From Actinomycetales bacterium (GTDB taxonomy: Bacteria > Actinomycetota > Actinomycetes > Actinomycetales > Microbacteriaceae), in assembly GCA_028868555.1 (NCBI GenBank), contig JAGWUG010000063.1, positions 1 through 5,872 of the forward strand: a stretch of DNA of 5,872 bases. Reading direction: 5' to 3'. Of this stretch, positions 1 through 5,420 are shown in pieces (the first letter of the stretch is position 1; the number at the start of each line of letters is the position of its first letter). The notes under the pieces were generated by a model that was not told where the DNA came from, did no database searches, and worked only from the letters and a program-made list of their open reading frames with translations. Made by a program: the position numbers and the translations under genes.

Positions 1-855
1 ACCTTCAACGGGGCATTTGGCCTCGCAGCCGGCTTCGACAAGAACGCGGTAGCCATCAGGGCCTTGGGGGACCTGGGTTTCAGCCACGTGGAGATTGGCA
101 CTGTTACCGCCCTGGCTCAGCCGGGCAATGAAAAGCCACGACTCTTCCGCCTCGCTGAGGACCGCGCACTCATTAACCGCATGGGCTTCAATAACGAAGG
201 CGCAGAGGCCGTGGCCAGCCGCCTAGGTGCCCTTCGTGCCCGCTACGGCAGCAAGCTGCCAATCATCGGCGTGAATATCGGTAAAAGCAAGGTCACTCCG
301 GTGGAGCAGGCGGCTGAGGACTACCGCACCAGCGCCAAGCTTCTGGCTCCCTTTGCCGATTACCTGGCCGTAAACGTTTCCTCTCCAAACACCCCGGGTC
401 TGCGTTCGCTTCAGGAGGTTTCGGCTCTGCGCCCAATCCTGCAGGCCGTGCTCGAGGAGAGTCTTGGTCTTCCCGTTCTGGTTAAGATCGCTCCAGACCT
501 GGCCGATGAAGACATCATTGCCGTTGCCGACCTTGCCCTTGAGCTCGGATTGGCGGGCGTGATTGCCACCAACACCACCATCTCCCGAGAGGGCCTCAAG
601 ACTCCGGCATCCAAGGTTGCAGCGATTGGCGCTGGCGGGCTTTCGGGGGCTCCTCTAAAGGCTCGTTCGCTGGCTGTCCTGAAGCTGCTGGCCAGCCACC
701 TGAATGGCCGCCTCGCGATCATCTCGGTAGGTGGCATCGAGACAGCTGCCGAGGCGCGTGAGCGACTGGCGGCGGGTGCAACCCTGGTGCAGGGGTACTC
801 GGGCTTCATCTACGAAGGGCCGCTCTGGGCTCGCCGCATCAACCGCGGAATCTAG
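1..855 (+). CDS. pyrD: Dihydroorotate dehydrogenase (quinone), class 2, 5'-truncated by window edge
   Basis: This enzyme oxidises dihydroorotate to orotate in pyrimidine synthesis, passing electrons through FMN to membrane quinone. The frame is open from base 1, so the gene starts upstream; 284 codons are present and by comparison with E. coli PyrD about 45-60 N-terminal residues are missing, including the membrane-associating helices typical of class 2. Visible family motifs, in window numbering, are AAGFDKNA (9-16), EIGTVT (31-36), [10 protein letters not shown] (58-67), [20 protein letters not shown] from residue 125 with the class 2 catalytic serine at 128, [26 protein letters not shown] and the FMN phosphate loop region ISVGGI followed by [14 protein letters not shown] serine rather than cysteine at the catalytic base marks class 2. 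A TTG at 64 would be an internal, false start because the AAGFDKN motif lies before it. It ends in TAG just before a hairpin terminator, so it is the last gene of its transcript. Confidence 0.96.
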   Translation, partial: TFNGAFGLAAGFDKNAVAIRALGDLGFSHVEIGTVTALAQPGNEKPRLFRLAEDRALINRMGFNNEGAEAVASRLGALRARYGSKLPIIGVNIGKSKVTPVEQAAEDYRTSAKLLAPFADYLAVNVSSPNTPGLRSLQEVSALRPILQAVLEESLGLPVLVKIAPDLADEDIIAVADLALELGLAGVIATNTTISREGLKTPASKVAAIGAGGLSGAPLKARSLAVLKLLASHLNGRLAIISVGGIETAAEARERLAAGATLVQGYSGFIYEGPLWARRINRGI

Positions 856-882
856 AGCAAAAGCGCTAATCCAAACATAAGA

Positions 883-918
883 AAACGGCCCGGGACGCAT
901 CCCGAGCCGTTTCCTTTT
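883..918. terminator. Rho-independent terminator, probably bidirectional
   Basis: An inverted repeat pairs AAACGGC-C-CGGGA (883-895) with TCCCG-A-GCCGTTT (900-912), one mismatch in 13 bp, around a CGCA loop. On the plus strand it is followed by TTCCTTTT, 28 nt after the pyrD stop. Read on the minus strand the stem is followed by another T-rich stretch (TTTTCTTATGTTT), so it can also end the convergent small peptide gene whose stop is at 925. Confidence 0.88.
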
Positions 919-924
919 AAGGCC

Positions 925-996
925 TTAGTGCTTGTGGCCGCCACACTGGCAGGATCCACCGCACTGGCAGTTGTCTTTATCGCAGTTGTTCATCAT
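925..996 (-). CDS. 23-residue Cys/His-rich metallothionein-like peptide
   Basis: A very short gene on the minus strand beginning with two ATG codons (996-994 and 993-991) and ending in TAA. The first ATG is preferred because a strong GGAGG (1009-1005) lies 8 nt before it. The peptide has five cysteines (5, 10, 12, 16, 18) and a C-terminal His-x-His (21, 23): spacing C-x4-C-x-C-x3-C-x-C-x2-H-x-H. The block CQCGG occurs twice (10-14 and 16-20) and the two copies use different synonymous codons (TGC/TGT, GGT/GGC, GGA/GGC). Such Cys-x-Cys density is typical of metal-thiolate peptides, so binding of Cu(I), Zn or Cd in the cytoplasm is inferred; no signal peptide is present. It is far shorter than characterised bacterial metallothioneins. 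It has its own promoter candidate and shares a terminator with pyrD, both supporting a real gene. A longer reading of this frame to 1206 runs antisense to the signal peptide of the next gene and lacks an SD, so it is not used. Confidence 0.8.
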   Translation of the reverse strand: MMNNCDKDNCQCGGSCQCGGHKH

Positions 997-1004
997 AGAT
1001 ACCG

Positions 1005-1009
1005 CCTCC
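1005..1009 (-). promoter_or_regulatory. Shine-Dalgarno site of the Cys-rich peptide gene
   Basis: GGAGG on the minus strand, 8 nt from the first ATG and 11 nt from the second. It fixes the start of a gene too short to be found by length alone. Confidence 0.8.
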
Positions 1010-1035
1010 AATCTCGCGAGCAAGCCCGCAGTTAC

Positions 1036-1064
1036 ATTATGCGCTTGCCCCGCAAGAAAATCAC
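1036..1064 (-). promoter_or_regulatory. Candidate promoter of the Cys-rich peptide gene with internal dyad
   Basis: On the minus strand a -10 box CATAAT (1041-1036, 5 of 6 matches to TATAAT) sits 17 bp from a weak -35 candidate GTGATT (1064-1059). Predicted transcription start is near 1029, giving a leader of roughly 33 nt that holds the SD. Between the two boxes is a perfect inverted repeat, CTTGC-N3-GCAAG (1044-1056), placed where a repressor or a MerR-type activator would bind. The -10 box is well supported; the -35 assignment and any operator function are inference. Confidence 0.5.
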
Positions 1065-1100
1065 CCAACCGGCCTAAGCCGTGAGCGAAGTGTTGACGCA

Positions 1101-1106
1101 TATCCT
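1101..1106 (+). promoter_or_regulatory. Candidate -10 box of a leaderless transcript (secreted amidase-like gene)
   Basis: TATCCT fits the actinobacterial TANNNT -10 pattern and ends 7 nt before the ATG at 1114. No Shine-Dalgarno sequence precedes that ATG, which is what a leaderless mRNA starting at or near the A of ATG would show. No clear -35 box is visible. Confidence 0.45.
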
Positions 1107-1113
1107 TGAAACA

Positions 1114-2103
1114 ATGTCTAAACACCTCGCCAAAATCGCCGCCAGTCTCACCCGTACCTTGAGTCTGGCGCTCGTGTTGGCATTTGGCATGGTCACGGTT
1201 GCGCACGCGGAGGATGTTGCTCCGGCTCCAAACCCCACCGATGCCTCCGCGCCAATCTCAACGCCGATTGCAACGCCACTGGCTTCTGTCACCCCGGCGC
1301 CAGTAACCGCATCGGTGCGCCCCGCGAAGGTGAGTAACCTGACCGTGTTGGATAACCAGCCGACGCAACTGACGCTGACCTGGGATCAGCCGCAAACCGT
1401 CAATGCCGAGACCATCAGCGATTACCGGGTGACCTACAAGTTTGATGATTTTGGTAGCTGGATCACCTGGAAGCACCCAGCCACCACGGACACTCGGATT
1501 GCCATCCCAAACCTGCCGTTGGGGGTTGGAATCAGTTTTGCCATTCGTCCAATCTCCGCCAACTTCGCCGGGCTTGCCGTCAAGCTTCACCTGACCACTC
1601 CAACACCGCCGGCTATCCAACTGACGGTCCTGCAGCAACGCAACGAGTATGCCTTTGTGGCGGCCAACTGGAATAGCCGCGCGGTCTCCAAATACGGCTA
1701 CTACCCGAGTCGTGACTGTGCCAACTGGGCTAGCCAGGCCTTGCTTCGCCGTGGCTTTGTGCAAACCGCAAAGTGGCACGGTCGCATCAGCCGTCTGCGC
1801 GGATCCTCCATGGCCTGGATTTCGAGCACCAAGCTGCACGACTACCTGCTGGCCACCGGCAAGGTGACACTGCTCACCGATGCCCAGCGCGACCTGGTTC
1901 AGGTTGGCGACATTGTGCAGTTTGACTGGTGGAACACCGGAATGCAGGAGCACACCGGAATTGTCAGCGCCATCATTCCAACCGCCGACGGGCTAAAGAT
2001 CTACTACGCCAGCCACACGGCTCACGGCATGTGGTGGAGCGTGGACAGGAGCATTCACATTTCCTATCCGGGCGCCACCGTTAGTTACTTGCACGTCAAC
2101 TAG
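1114..2103 (+). CDS. Secreted FN3-domain protein with C-terminal amidase_6-like (NlpC/P60-type fold) domain
   Basis: The 329-residue product starts with a clear Sec signal peptide: basic start with K3, K7 and R14, hydrophobic core at about 16-29, and a cleavage motif AHA after residue 32. A Pro/Ala/Thr/Ser-rich linker (about 33-67) leads to a fibronectin type III-like domain (about 68-163, with the typical LTLTWDQP strand). The C-terminal domain (about 175-329) matches the putative amidase_6 pattern: YYPSRDCANWASQAL with candidate nucleophile C202, a WHG and SSMAWISS segment, GDIVQFDWW, then EHTGIVS with candidate catalytic H280, and YYASHT with H301. It probably acts on cell-wall or exported peptide amide bonds outside the cell; the substrate is unknown. 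GTG at 1081 would add 11 acidic residues ahead of the signal peptide and has no SD, so ATG 1114 is preferred, with a TANNNT box 7 nt upstream. It is divergent from the Cys-rich peptide gene. Confidence 0.82.
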   Translation: MSKHLAKIAASLTRTLSLALVLAFGMVTVAHAEDVAPAPNPTDASAPISTPIATPLASVTPAPVTASVRPAKVSNLTVLDNQPTQLTLTWDQPQTVNAETISDYRVTYKFDDFGSWITWKHPATTDTRIAIPNLPLGVGISFAIRPISANFAGLAVKLHLTTPTPPAIQLTVLQQRNEYAFVAANWNSRAVSKYGYYPSRDCANWASQALLRRGFVQTAKWHGRISRLRGSSMAWISSTKLHDYLLATGKVTLLTDAQRDLVQVGDIVQFDWWNTGMQEHTGIVSAIIPTADGLKIYYASHTAHGMWWSVDRSIHISYPGATVSYLHVN

Positions 2104-2113
2104 GTTTTAGGCG

Positions 2114-2126
2114 CTAGGCCTAGAAT
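2114..2126 (+). promoter_or_regulatory. Leaderless -10 box overlapped by a 10-bp palindrome
   Basis: TAGAAT (2121-2126) matches TATAAT at 5 of 6 positions and ends 7 nt before the ATG at 2134, with no SD between, so this gene is predicted to be leaderless and to have its own promoter. A perfect palindrome CTAGGCCTAG (2114-2123) overlaps the -10 box and could be an operator, though 10-bp palindromes also occur by chance. Confidence 0.5.
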
Positions 2127-2133
2127 CGTTTTC

Positions 2134-2598
2134 ATGACTTTGCCATTTCTCTACTCGGTAGAACGTGAGTACAACACCAGCATCGAAAACCTTTGGAACG
2201 CCTGGGTTGACCCTGAAGCCCTCAAGGTCTGGTACTGCCCAACCGATCTCTCAGTGCTCGCAGAAGCGGTTGAGAACGTGGCCGAGGTTGGCGGAATCTG
2301 GACCGCCGCGGTCAGCGTTCCAGAGCACAACTTCGTTGCCTACTTCTACGGCACTTACACCGAGGTGGAGCACCACAAGCGTCTAGTTCACACCATGTGC
2401 TACACCCAGGATGCAGCCGACTTTGCGGCTCGCGTGCCCGCACCTCACCACGATGTGGCCATTGACTTCGAGGACCGCGACGGTAAGAGTTGGGTAAAGT
2501 TCAGCCAGTTCGGCGAACTCCCTGAGGGTCAGGCACCGCAGGCTCAGGCCGGCATGGAGAGCTATTTCGACAACCTCGGCAATTACCTGGGCGTCTAG
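2134..2598 (+). CDS. AHSA1/SRPBCC-family protein (Hsp90 ATPase activator homologue 1-like)
   Basis: A 154-residue cytoplasmic protein of usual length for the START/SRPBCC helix-grip fold. The N-terminus shows the family's opening: a beta strand ending in VEREYNTS, then the helix with WNAWVDPEALKVWYCP (about residues 21-36), followed by a VGGIWTAAV strand, YGTYTEVEHHKRLVHTM (about 73-90), VAIDFEDRDGKSWVKFSQFGELPEG and a final long helix with MESYFDNLGNYLG. These match AHSA1-type domains, which form a hydrophobic ligand pocket. The actual ligand or partner is not known for such bacterial members, and Hsp90 activation should not be assumed. It begins the unit with the GyrI-like gene 11 nt downstream. 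Start chosen at the first ATG, supported by the -10 box 7 nt upstream. Confidence 0.85.
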   Translation: MTLPFLYSVEREYNTSIENLWNAWVDPEALKVWYCPTDLSVLAEAVENVAEVGGIWTAAVSVPEHNFVAYFYGTYTEVEHHKRLVHTMCYTQDAADFAARVPAPHHDVAIDFEDRDGKSWVKFSQFGELPEGQAPQAQAGMESYFDNLGNYLGV

Positions 2599-2609
2599 GT
2601 CCAAGCGTC

Positions 2610-3101
2610 ATGACCGCATTTGTTGAAACCCGCCACCTGCCATCGATGCGCCTTCTGGGCATCACCGGAGATTTTGTCGGCCTGATGGGCGCCAAACCAA
2701 ATGGCGATGACGCCATTCCTGCAATCTGGGAACGCCTGTTTGACCAGCTCGAACTGGTTGACGAGTTTGAGTTTGGCTGGGCTGTTGGCGTCATGGTTCC
2801 CTCTCGGGCACCGAATGCTGTCGAAGGGCAGATGGAGTATTTTGCCGGCCTAGTGATTGACGAGGCTCCCGAGGAATACCCAGGGCTTGAGCTTCGCAAC
2901 CTAGATGCCTGTGACTACGTGGTTTGCGAGCACCTAGGTTCTTTGGATGAACTTGCCGAGACCACCAAGTGGTTTTACTCGGAGTACCTACCGGGTAGTG
3001 ACTTCACTATGAAGATTGCGCCGCACCTTGAGGTTTATGACGAGCGTTTTGACCCCGAATCGGATCAGTCGGTGGTCATGATTTGCGCACCAATCCAGTA
3101 G
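2610..3101 (+). CDS. GyrI-like small-molecule binding domain protein (AraC effector-binding fold)
   Basis: A 163-residue stand-alone protein with the GyrI-like/SOUL pattern: ETRHLPSMRLLGITGDF at the N-terminus (about 6-22), an IWERLFDQLEL helix (about 39-49), GWAVGVMVPS, MEYFAGLVIDEAPEEYPGLELRNL in the middle with the family's Y-x-A-G strand, DYVVCEHLGSLDELAETTKWFYSEYLPGS, then HLEVYDERF with the conserved Glu and the closing MICAPI strand. Known relatives bind small hydrophobic or cationic compounds, as C-terminal sensors of AraC/MerR regulators or as free proteins including GyrI-type gyrase modulators. No DNA-binding domain is attached here. It follows the AHSA1 gene by 11 nt, with a weak AGGT (2597-2600) overlapping the upstream TAG as the only SD candidate, so translation is probably linked to it. 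Ligand unknown. Confidence 0.8.
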   Translation: MTAFVETRHLPSMRLLGITGDFVGLMGAKPNGDDAIPAIWERLFDQLELVDEFEFGWAVGVMVPSRAPNAVEGQMEYFAGLVIDEAPEEYPGLELRNLDACDYVVCEHLGSLDELAETTKWFYSEYLPGSDFTMKIAPHLEVYDERFDPESDQSVVMICAPIQ

Positions 3102-3106
3102 GAGCT

Positions 3107-3697
3107 TTACTGAGCTGTAGGCGACTTAGTCGCCAGAGCGGCCTCAATCTGGGCACAGATGCCATCAATGATGCGCTGAGGGTCGCCGCCGGCCTCGGCT
3201 AGGCGAACACCGGTCTCAACCAATCCGCCCATAAGGGCGAATTCAATGTGTGAGTTCACTCCCAACTCCCTGAGAGCTCGAACGAATGGTTCGATCTGCT
3301 TCAGGTGAAGCTGGGCAATCTCTTGGTTGAAAGAATCAGGCATCGGGAAGCCGGTGAGTGCGCTGGCGGTGCGGTGCATACCCGAGGCAGCCTGATTGAT
3401 CACATTGTTAACGTACGCGTGCGCGCGGGTGTGGGCATCGGTGGCGGAGTCAACCGCATTGTCAATGGACTCGATGGAATCTTCAAAGTCGTCGAGGACC
3501 ACGTGCTCGATGAGGGCCACACCATTGTCAAAGTATTGATAGACAGCGGGGCGGGAGATCCCAGCCAGTTTTGCAACCGCGCCTGGAGTGACCGCACGGG
3601 GTCCATCGGTGATTAGGAGTTGCCGAGCAACCGAAAGTAGGCGAGTGTGCTGCTGCTCACGATGTTCTTGAACCGTTCCGGCTTGAATCTTTGGCAC
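3107..3697 (-). CDS. TetR-family transcriptional regulator
   Basis: A 196-residue regulator. Residues about 17-62 form the TetR N-terminal helix-turn-helix domain: TRLLSVARQLLITDGPRAVT, then GAVAKLAGIS and the recognition helix RPAVYQYFDNGVAL. The remaining all-helical part (about 63-190) is the variable ligand-binding and dimerisation domain, so the inducer cannot be predicted. The start is GTG at 3697, supported by a near-perfect AGGAGG 5 nt upstream. It lies 77 bp downstream of the peroxidase gene on the same strand and may be co-transcribed with it or have its own promoter in that gap; no strong promoter boxes are seen there. Its 3' end converges on the GyrI-like gene with only 5 bp between the stop codons and no hairpin, so the two transcripts probably overlap. 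It may regulate itself or its neighbours; this is inference. Confidence 0.9.
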   Translation of the reverse strand: MPKIQAGTVQEHREQQHTRLLSVARQLLITDGPRAVTPGAVAKLAGISRPAVYQYFDNGVALIEHVVLDDFEDSIESIDNAVDSATDAHTRAHAYVNNVINQAASGMHRTASALTGFPMPDSFNQEIAQLHLKQIEPFVRALRELGVNSHIEFALMGGLVETGVRLAEAGGDPQRIIDGICAQIEAALATKSPTAQ

Positions 3698-3774
3698 GTT
3701 AACCTCCTAACAGATCAAGGCTATTGCTCACCGAGTCGAAAAACCGGCAGAAACTGACGAACTGAAGCAAATTG

Positions 3775-4269
3775 TCAGGAAAGGTTGGCTTCGATCAGGT
3801 CGACAATAGCGGCATCGTCCGGCTTGGTGATGGAGCGGTAGCGGCGGATTTCACCGTTAGGCAACAGCAGGAACTTCTCGAAGTTCCACATGACTGGACC
3901 GGCGAGCCCTAGGCCATCCTTGGCTTTGGTGAGCTTCTCAAAGATCGGGTGGCGGTAGCGCCCGTTTACCCAGACCTTCTGGCTGAGCGGGAAGGTCACG
4001 TCGTAGTTCAGCTTGCAGAACTCATCAATGGCCTGCTCGGTGCCGAGCTCCTGCTTGAACTGATCGGTGGGGAAGCCCAGAATCACCAGACCGCGCGGAC
4101 CGTACTTGCGCTGCAGAGCCTCGAGCGCTTCGTACTGCGGGGTGAAGCCACACTTGCTGGCCACGTTCACGAATAGAACCACCTTGCCGACCAGGTCGTC
4201 GGTGTTAATCCGAGTTCCGTCGATGAGGGGAATGCTCATTCCCGCAATGTTGGTAGTAGTGATTTTCAT
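3775..4269 (-). CDS. Glutathione peroxidase-family thiol peroxidase (likely thioredoxin-dependent)
   Basis: A 164-residue protein of typical length for bacterial GPx homologues (BsaA/BtuE type), which reduce hydrogen peroxide and organic or lipid hydroperoxides in the cytoplasm. NVASKCGFTPQY holds the peroxidatic C40; Q70 in GFPTDQF and W128-N129 in VMWNFEKFLL complete the Cys-Gln-Trp-Asn tetrad. The usual FPCNQF motif reads FPTDQF, so the second conserved cysteine is Thr68; C85 in EFCKLNYDVTFP, the resolving cysteine of thioredoxin-using members, is kept. Actinobacteria of this kind generally lack glutathione, so thioredoxin or a similar reductant is inferred. Start: ATG at 4269 has GGAGG 5 nt upstream; an upstream in-frame ATG at 4317 would add 16 residues unlike the family and would overlap the divergent promoter. 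The TetR gene follows on the same strand after 77 bp. Confidence 0.92.
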   Translation of the reverse strand: MKITTTNIAGMSIPLIDGTRINTDDLVGKVVLFVNVASKCGFTPQYEALEALQRKYGPRGLVILGFPTDQFKQELGTEQAIDEFCKLNYDVTFPLSQKVWVNGRYRHPIFEKLTKAKDGLGLAGPVMWNFEKFLLLPNGEIRRYRSITKPDDAAIVDLIEANLS

Positions 4270-4295
4270 GAAAGCCTCCGAGTTACCCAACAGCC

Positions 4296-4323
4296 TTGCG
4301 GACGCAGGTATTTCCACTAGTTT
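4296..4323 (+). promoter_or_regulatory. Candidate promoter of a leaderless transcript
   Basis: TTGCGG (4296-4301) and TAGTTT (4318-4323) are separated by 16 bp, and the -10 box, which fits TANNNT, ends 6 nt before the ATG at 4330. No SD is present. The element lies in the 60-bp divergent region shared with the peroxidase gene, so one regulator could affect both directions. Confidence 0.5.
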
Positions 4324-4329
4324 GATTGC

Positions 4330-4758
4330 ATGGACGAGATTCGCACACTTGCAGCCAAGACCTACAACGAAGCCTTCGAGGCAGTTGACTCGGGGGACAA
4401 CCCAGCCTGGGGCGTGGAACTGGCAGCTACCAGCCTTAACCTATGGCGCCGAGTTGGCACCGCTCAGAACCTTGCCATCGGGTGCTGGTTGTATTCCAGG
4501 GCACTTGCCAAGGCAGGCGCTGGCAAGCTGTCGCTTGAGGTTGCCAAGAACATGCTGCACCAGCTTGATGCGGTTGAGGACCCGGCCGACTGGCTGAAGG
4601 CTTCGGCCCTTGAGGGTTATGCTCGTGCACTTTTTGCCGCTTCGGACGAGCGCTTTGCTCAGGCCCGCACCGATGCCGAGGCCGCTGTGGCCGCCATCAG
4701 CGATGAAAAGGCTCGTGCGCTTATCGCTGGCCAGCTTGCCGATCTTTTGGAGCTCTAA
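4330..4758 (+). CDS. Hypothetical helical protein, 142 residues
   Basis: I do not recognise this family. The product is rich in Ala, Leu, Glu and Asp, has no signal peptide or membrane segment, and appears to be almost all alpha helix. Segments such as AAKTYNEAFEAV (8-19), WGVELAATSLNLWRRVG (27-43), WLYSRALAKAG, SLEVAKNMLHQLDAV, WLKASALEGYARALFAAS and ARTDAEAAVAAI look like successive amphipathic helices of about 12-17 residues, the spacing expected of a TPR-like helical hairpin solenoid, but no repeat is clear enough to assign. It starts at an ATG with a TANNNT -10 box 6 nt upstream and no SD. The next gene begins 2 nt after its stop codon, with an SD inside its last codons, so the two are translationally close and probably one operon. 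Confidence 0.75.
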   Translation: MDEIRTLAAKTYNEAFEAVDSGDNPAWGVELAATSLNLWRRVGTAQNLAIGCWLYSRALAKAGAGKLSLEVAKNMLHQLDAVEDPADWLKASALEGYARALFAASDERFAQARTDAEAAVAAISDEKARALIAGQLADLLEL

Positions 4759-4760
4759 AA

Positions 4761-5420
4761 GTGAGTTTTGCTGGATTCACACCCGACACCTTTGCCTTCT
4801 TCGCCGAGCTCGAGGTCAACAACACCAAGGCATGGTGGGAGTTAAACAAGGCTCGTTACGAGGCTTCCGTGCGAGCGCCATTGCTTGCGCTGCTCGAGGA
4901 AATTGCTCCCGAGTTTGGGGTGGCGAAGGTTTATCGACCATACCGTGACACTCGATTCAGCTTGGATAAAACTCCCTACAAGGACAGGGCCGCCGCCGCG
5001 GTATTCACCACTGGATCTACCGGTGTTTACCTTGAGATCTCAGCCCGCGGCCTGTACCTAGGCGGGGGCTATTGGATGCCGGGTAAAGACCAAATCGATC
5101 GTTTTCGTTCACTGATTGACGACGTTCGATACTTTGGTGACCTAGAGGCCACGGTCGAGGAGATGGCTGAAGCCGGTTTCGCCCTTTATCAGGAAGGTGC
5201 CTTGAAAACTGCACCGAGAGGCTTCACGCCTGACCACCCGCGCATCCACCTGCTGCGTCTTAAGCACATGGTCGTGGAGCGTCTAGAGGTTCCTGCCGAG
5301 TGGATGTATCAGACTTCCGCCGCCCAAATGGTTGCCAACCACTGGCGCAAGGTGATGATCTGGAATGAGTGGCTGGTGGAGAACCTAGGGCCGAGCACCG
5401 AGCCACCAAAGCCACGGTAG
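4761..5420 (+). CDS. DUF2461 / TIGR02453 family protein
   Basis: A 219-residue protein that matches the DUF2461 family along its length. The N-terminus FAGFTPDTFAFFAELEVNN (3-21) followed by a WWELNKARYEASVRAPLLALL helix is the family's F-x-F-x-x-L-x-x-N-N-x-x-W pattern, and the hallmark RPYRDTRFSLDKTPYK (59-74) is intact. The middle has the GVYLEISARGLYLGGGYWMP strands and the DQIDRFRSLI helix. Biochemical function is unknown; the family is widespread in bacteria and fungi and appears cytoplasmic. The start is GTG at 4761, supported by GGAG (4749-4752) 8 nt upstream inside the preceding gene, whose stop lies 2 nt before. No convincing terminator follows; a short TCTT/AAGA dyad near 5438-5448 has no T-run. 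Confidence 0.9.
   Translation: MSFAGFTPDTFAFFAELEVNNTKAWWELNKARYEASVRAPLLALLEEIAPEFGVAKVYRPYRDTRFSLDKTPYKDRAAAAVFTTGSTGVYLEISARGLYLGGGYWMPGKDQIDRFRSLIDDVRYFGDLEATVEEMAEAGFALYQEGALKTAPRGFTPDHPRIHLLRLKHMVVERLEVPAEWMYQTSAAQMVANHWRKVMIWNEWLVENLGPSTEPPKPR

Noticed and set aside
1093..1122. TTGACG (1093-1098) with TCTAAA (1117-1122) as promoter of the secreted protein gene
   Set aside because: Transcription would begin inside the signal peptide coding region, downstream of the only start that gives a sound signal peptide.
997..1206. N-terminal extension of the Cys-rich peptide frame up to 1206 on the minus strand (93 residues)
   Set aside because: It would run antisense to the signal peptide of the secreted protein and through the promoter, without an SD, whereas the start at 996 has a strong GGAGG.
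1258..1953. Long open frame of 231 codons on the minus strand
   Set aside because: It is antisense to the FN3/amidase-like gene, has no recognisable domain and arises from the codon bias of the real gene.
3102..3106. A terminator between the convergent GyrI-like and TetR genes
   Set aside because: Only 5 bp separate the stop codons and the nearby AGCT repeats form no stable hairpin with a T-run.
3698..3711. GTTA-N6-TAAC dyad covering the TetR gene's SD, as an RNA switch or operator
   Set aside because: A 4-bp A/T-rich stem is too weak, and the purine core is fully explained by the SD itself.
3752..3778. AACTGA direct repeat (3752-3757, 3760-3765) and a CTGAC-N15-GTCAG dyad between the peroxidase and TetR genes, as a possible TetR operator
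   Set aside because: Half-sites are short, the right arm overlaps the peroxidase stop codon, and no promoter boxes are seen around them; chance cannot be excluded.
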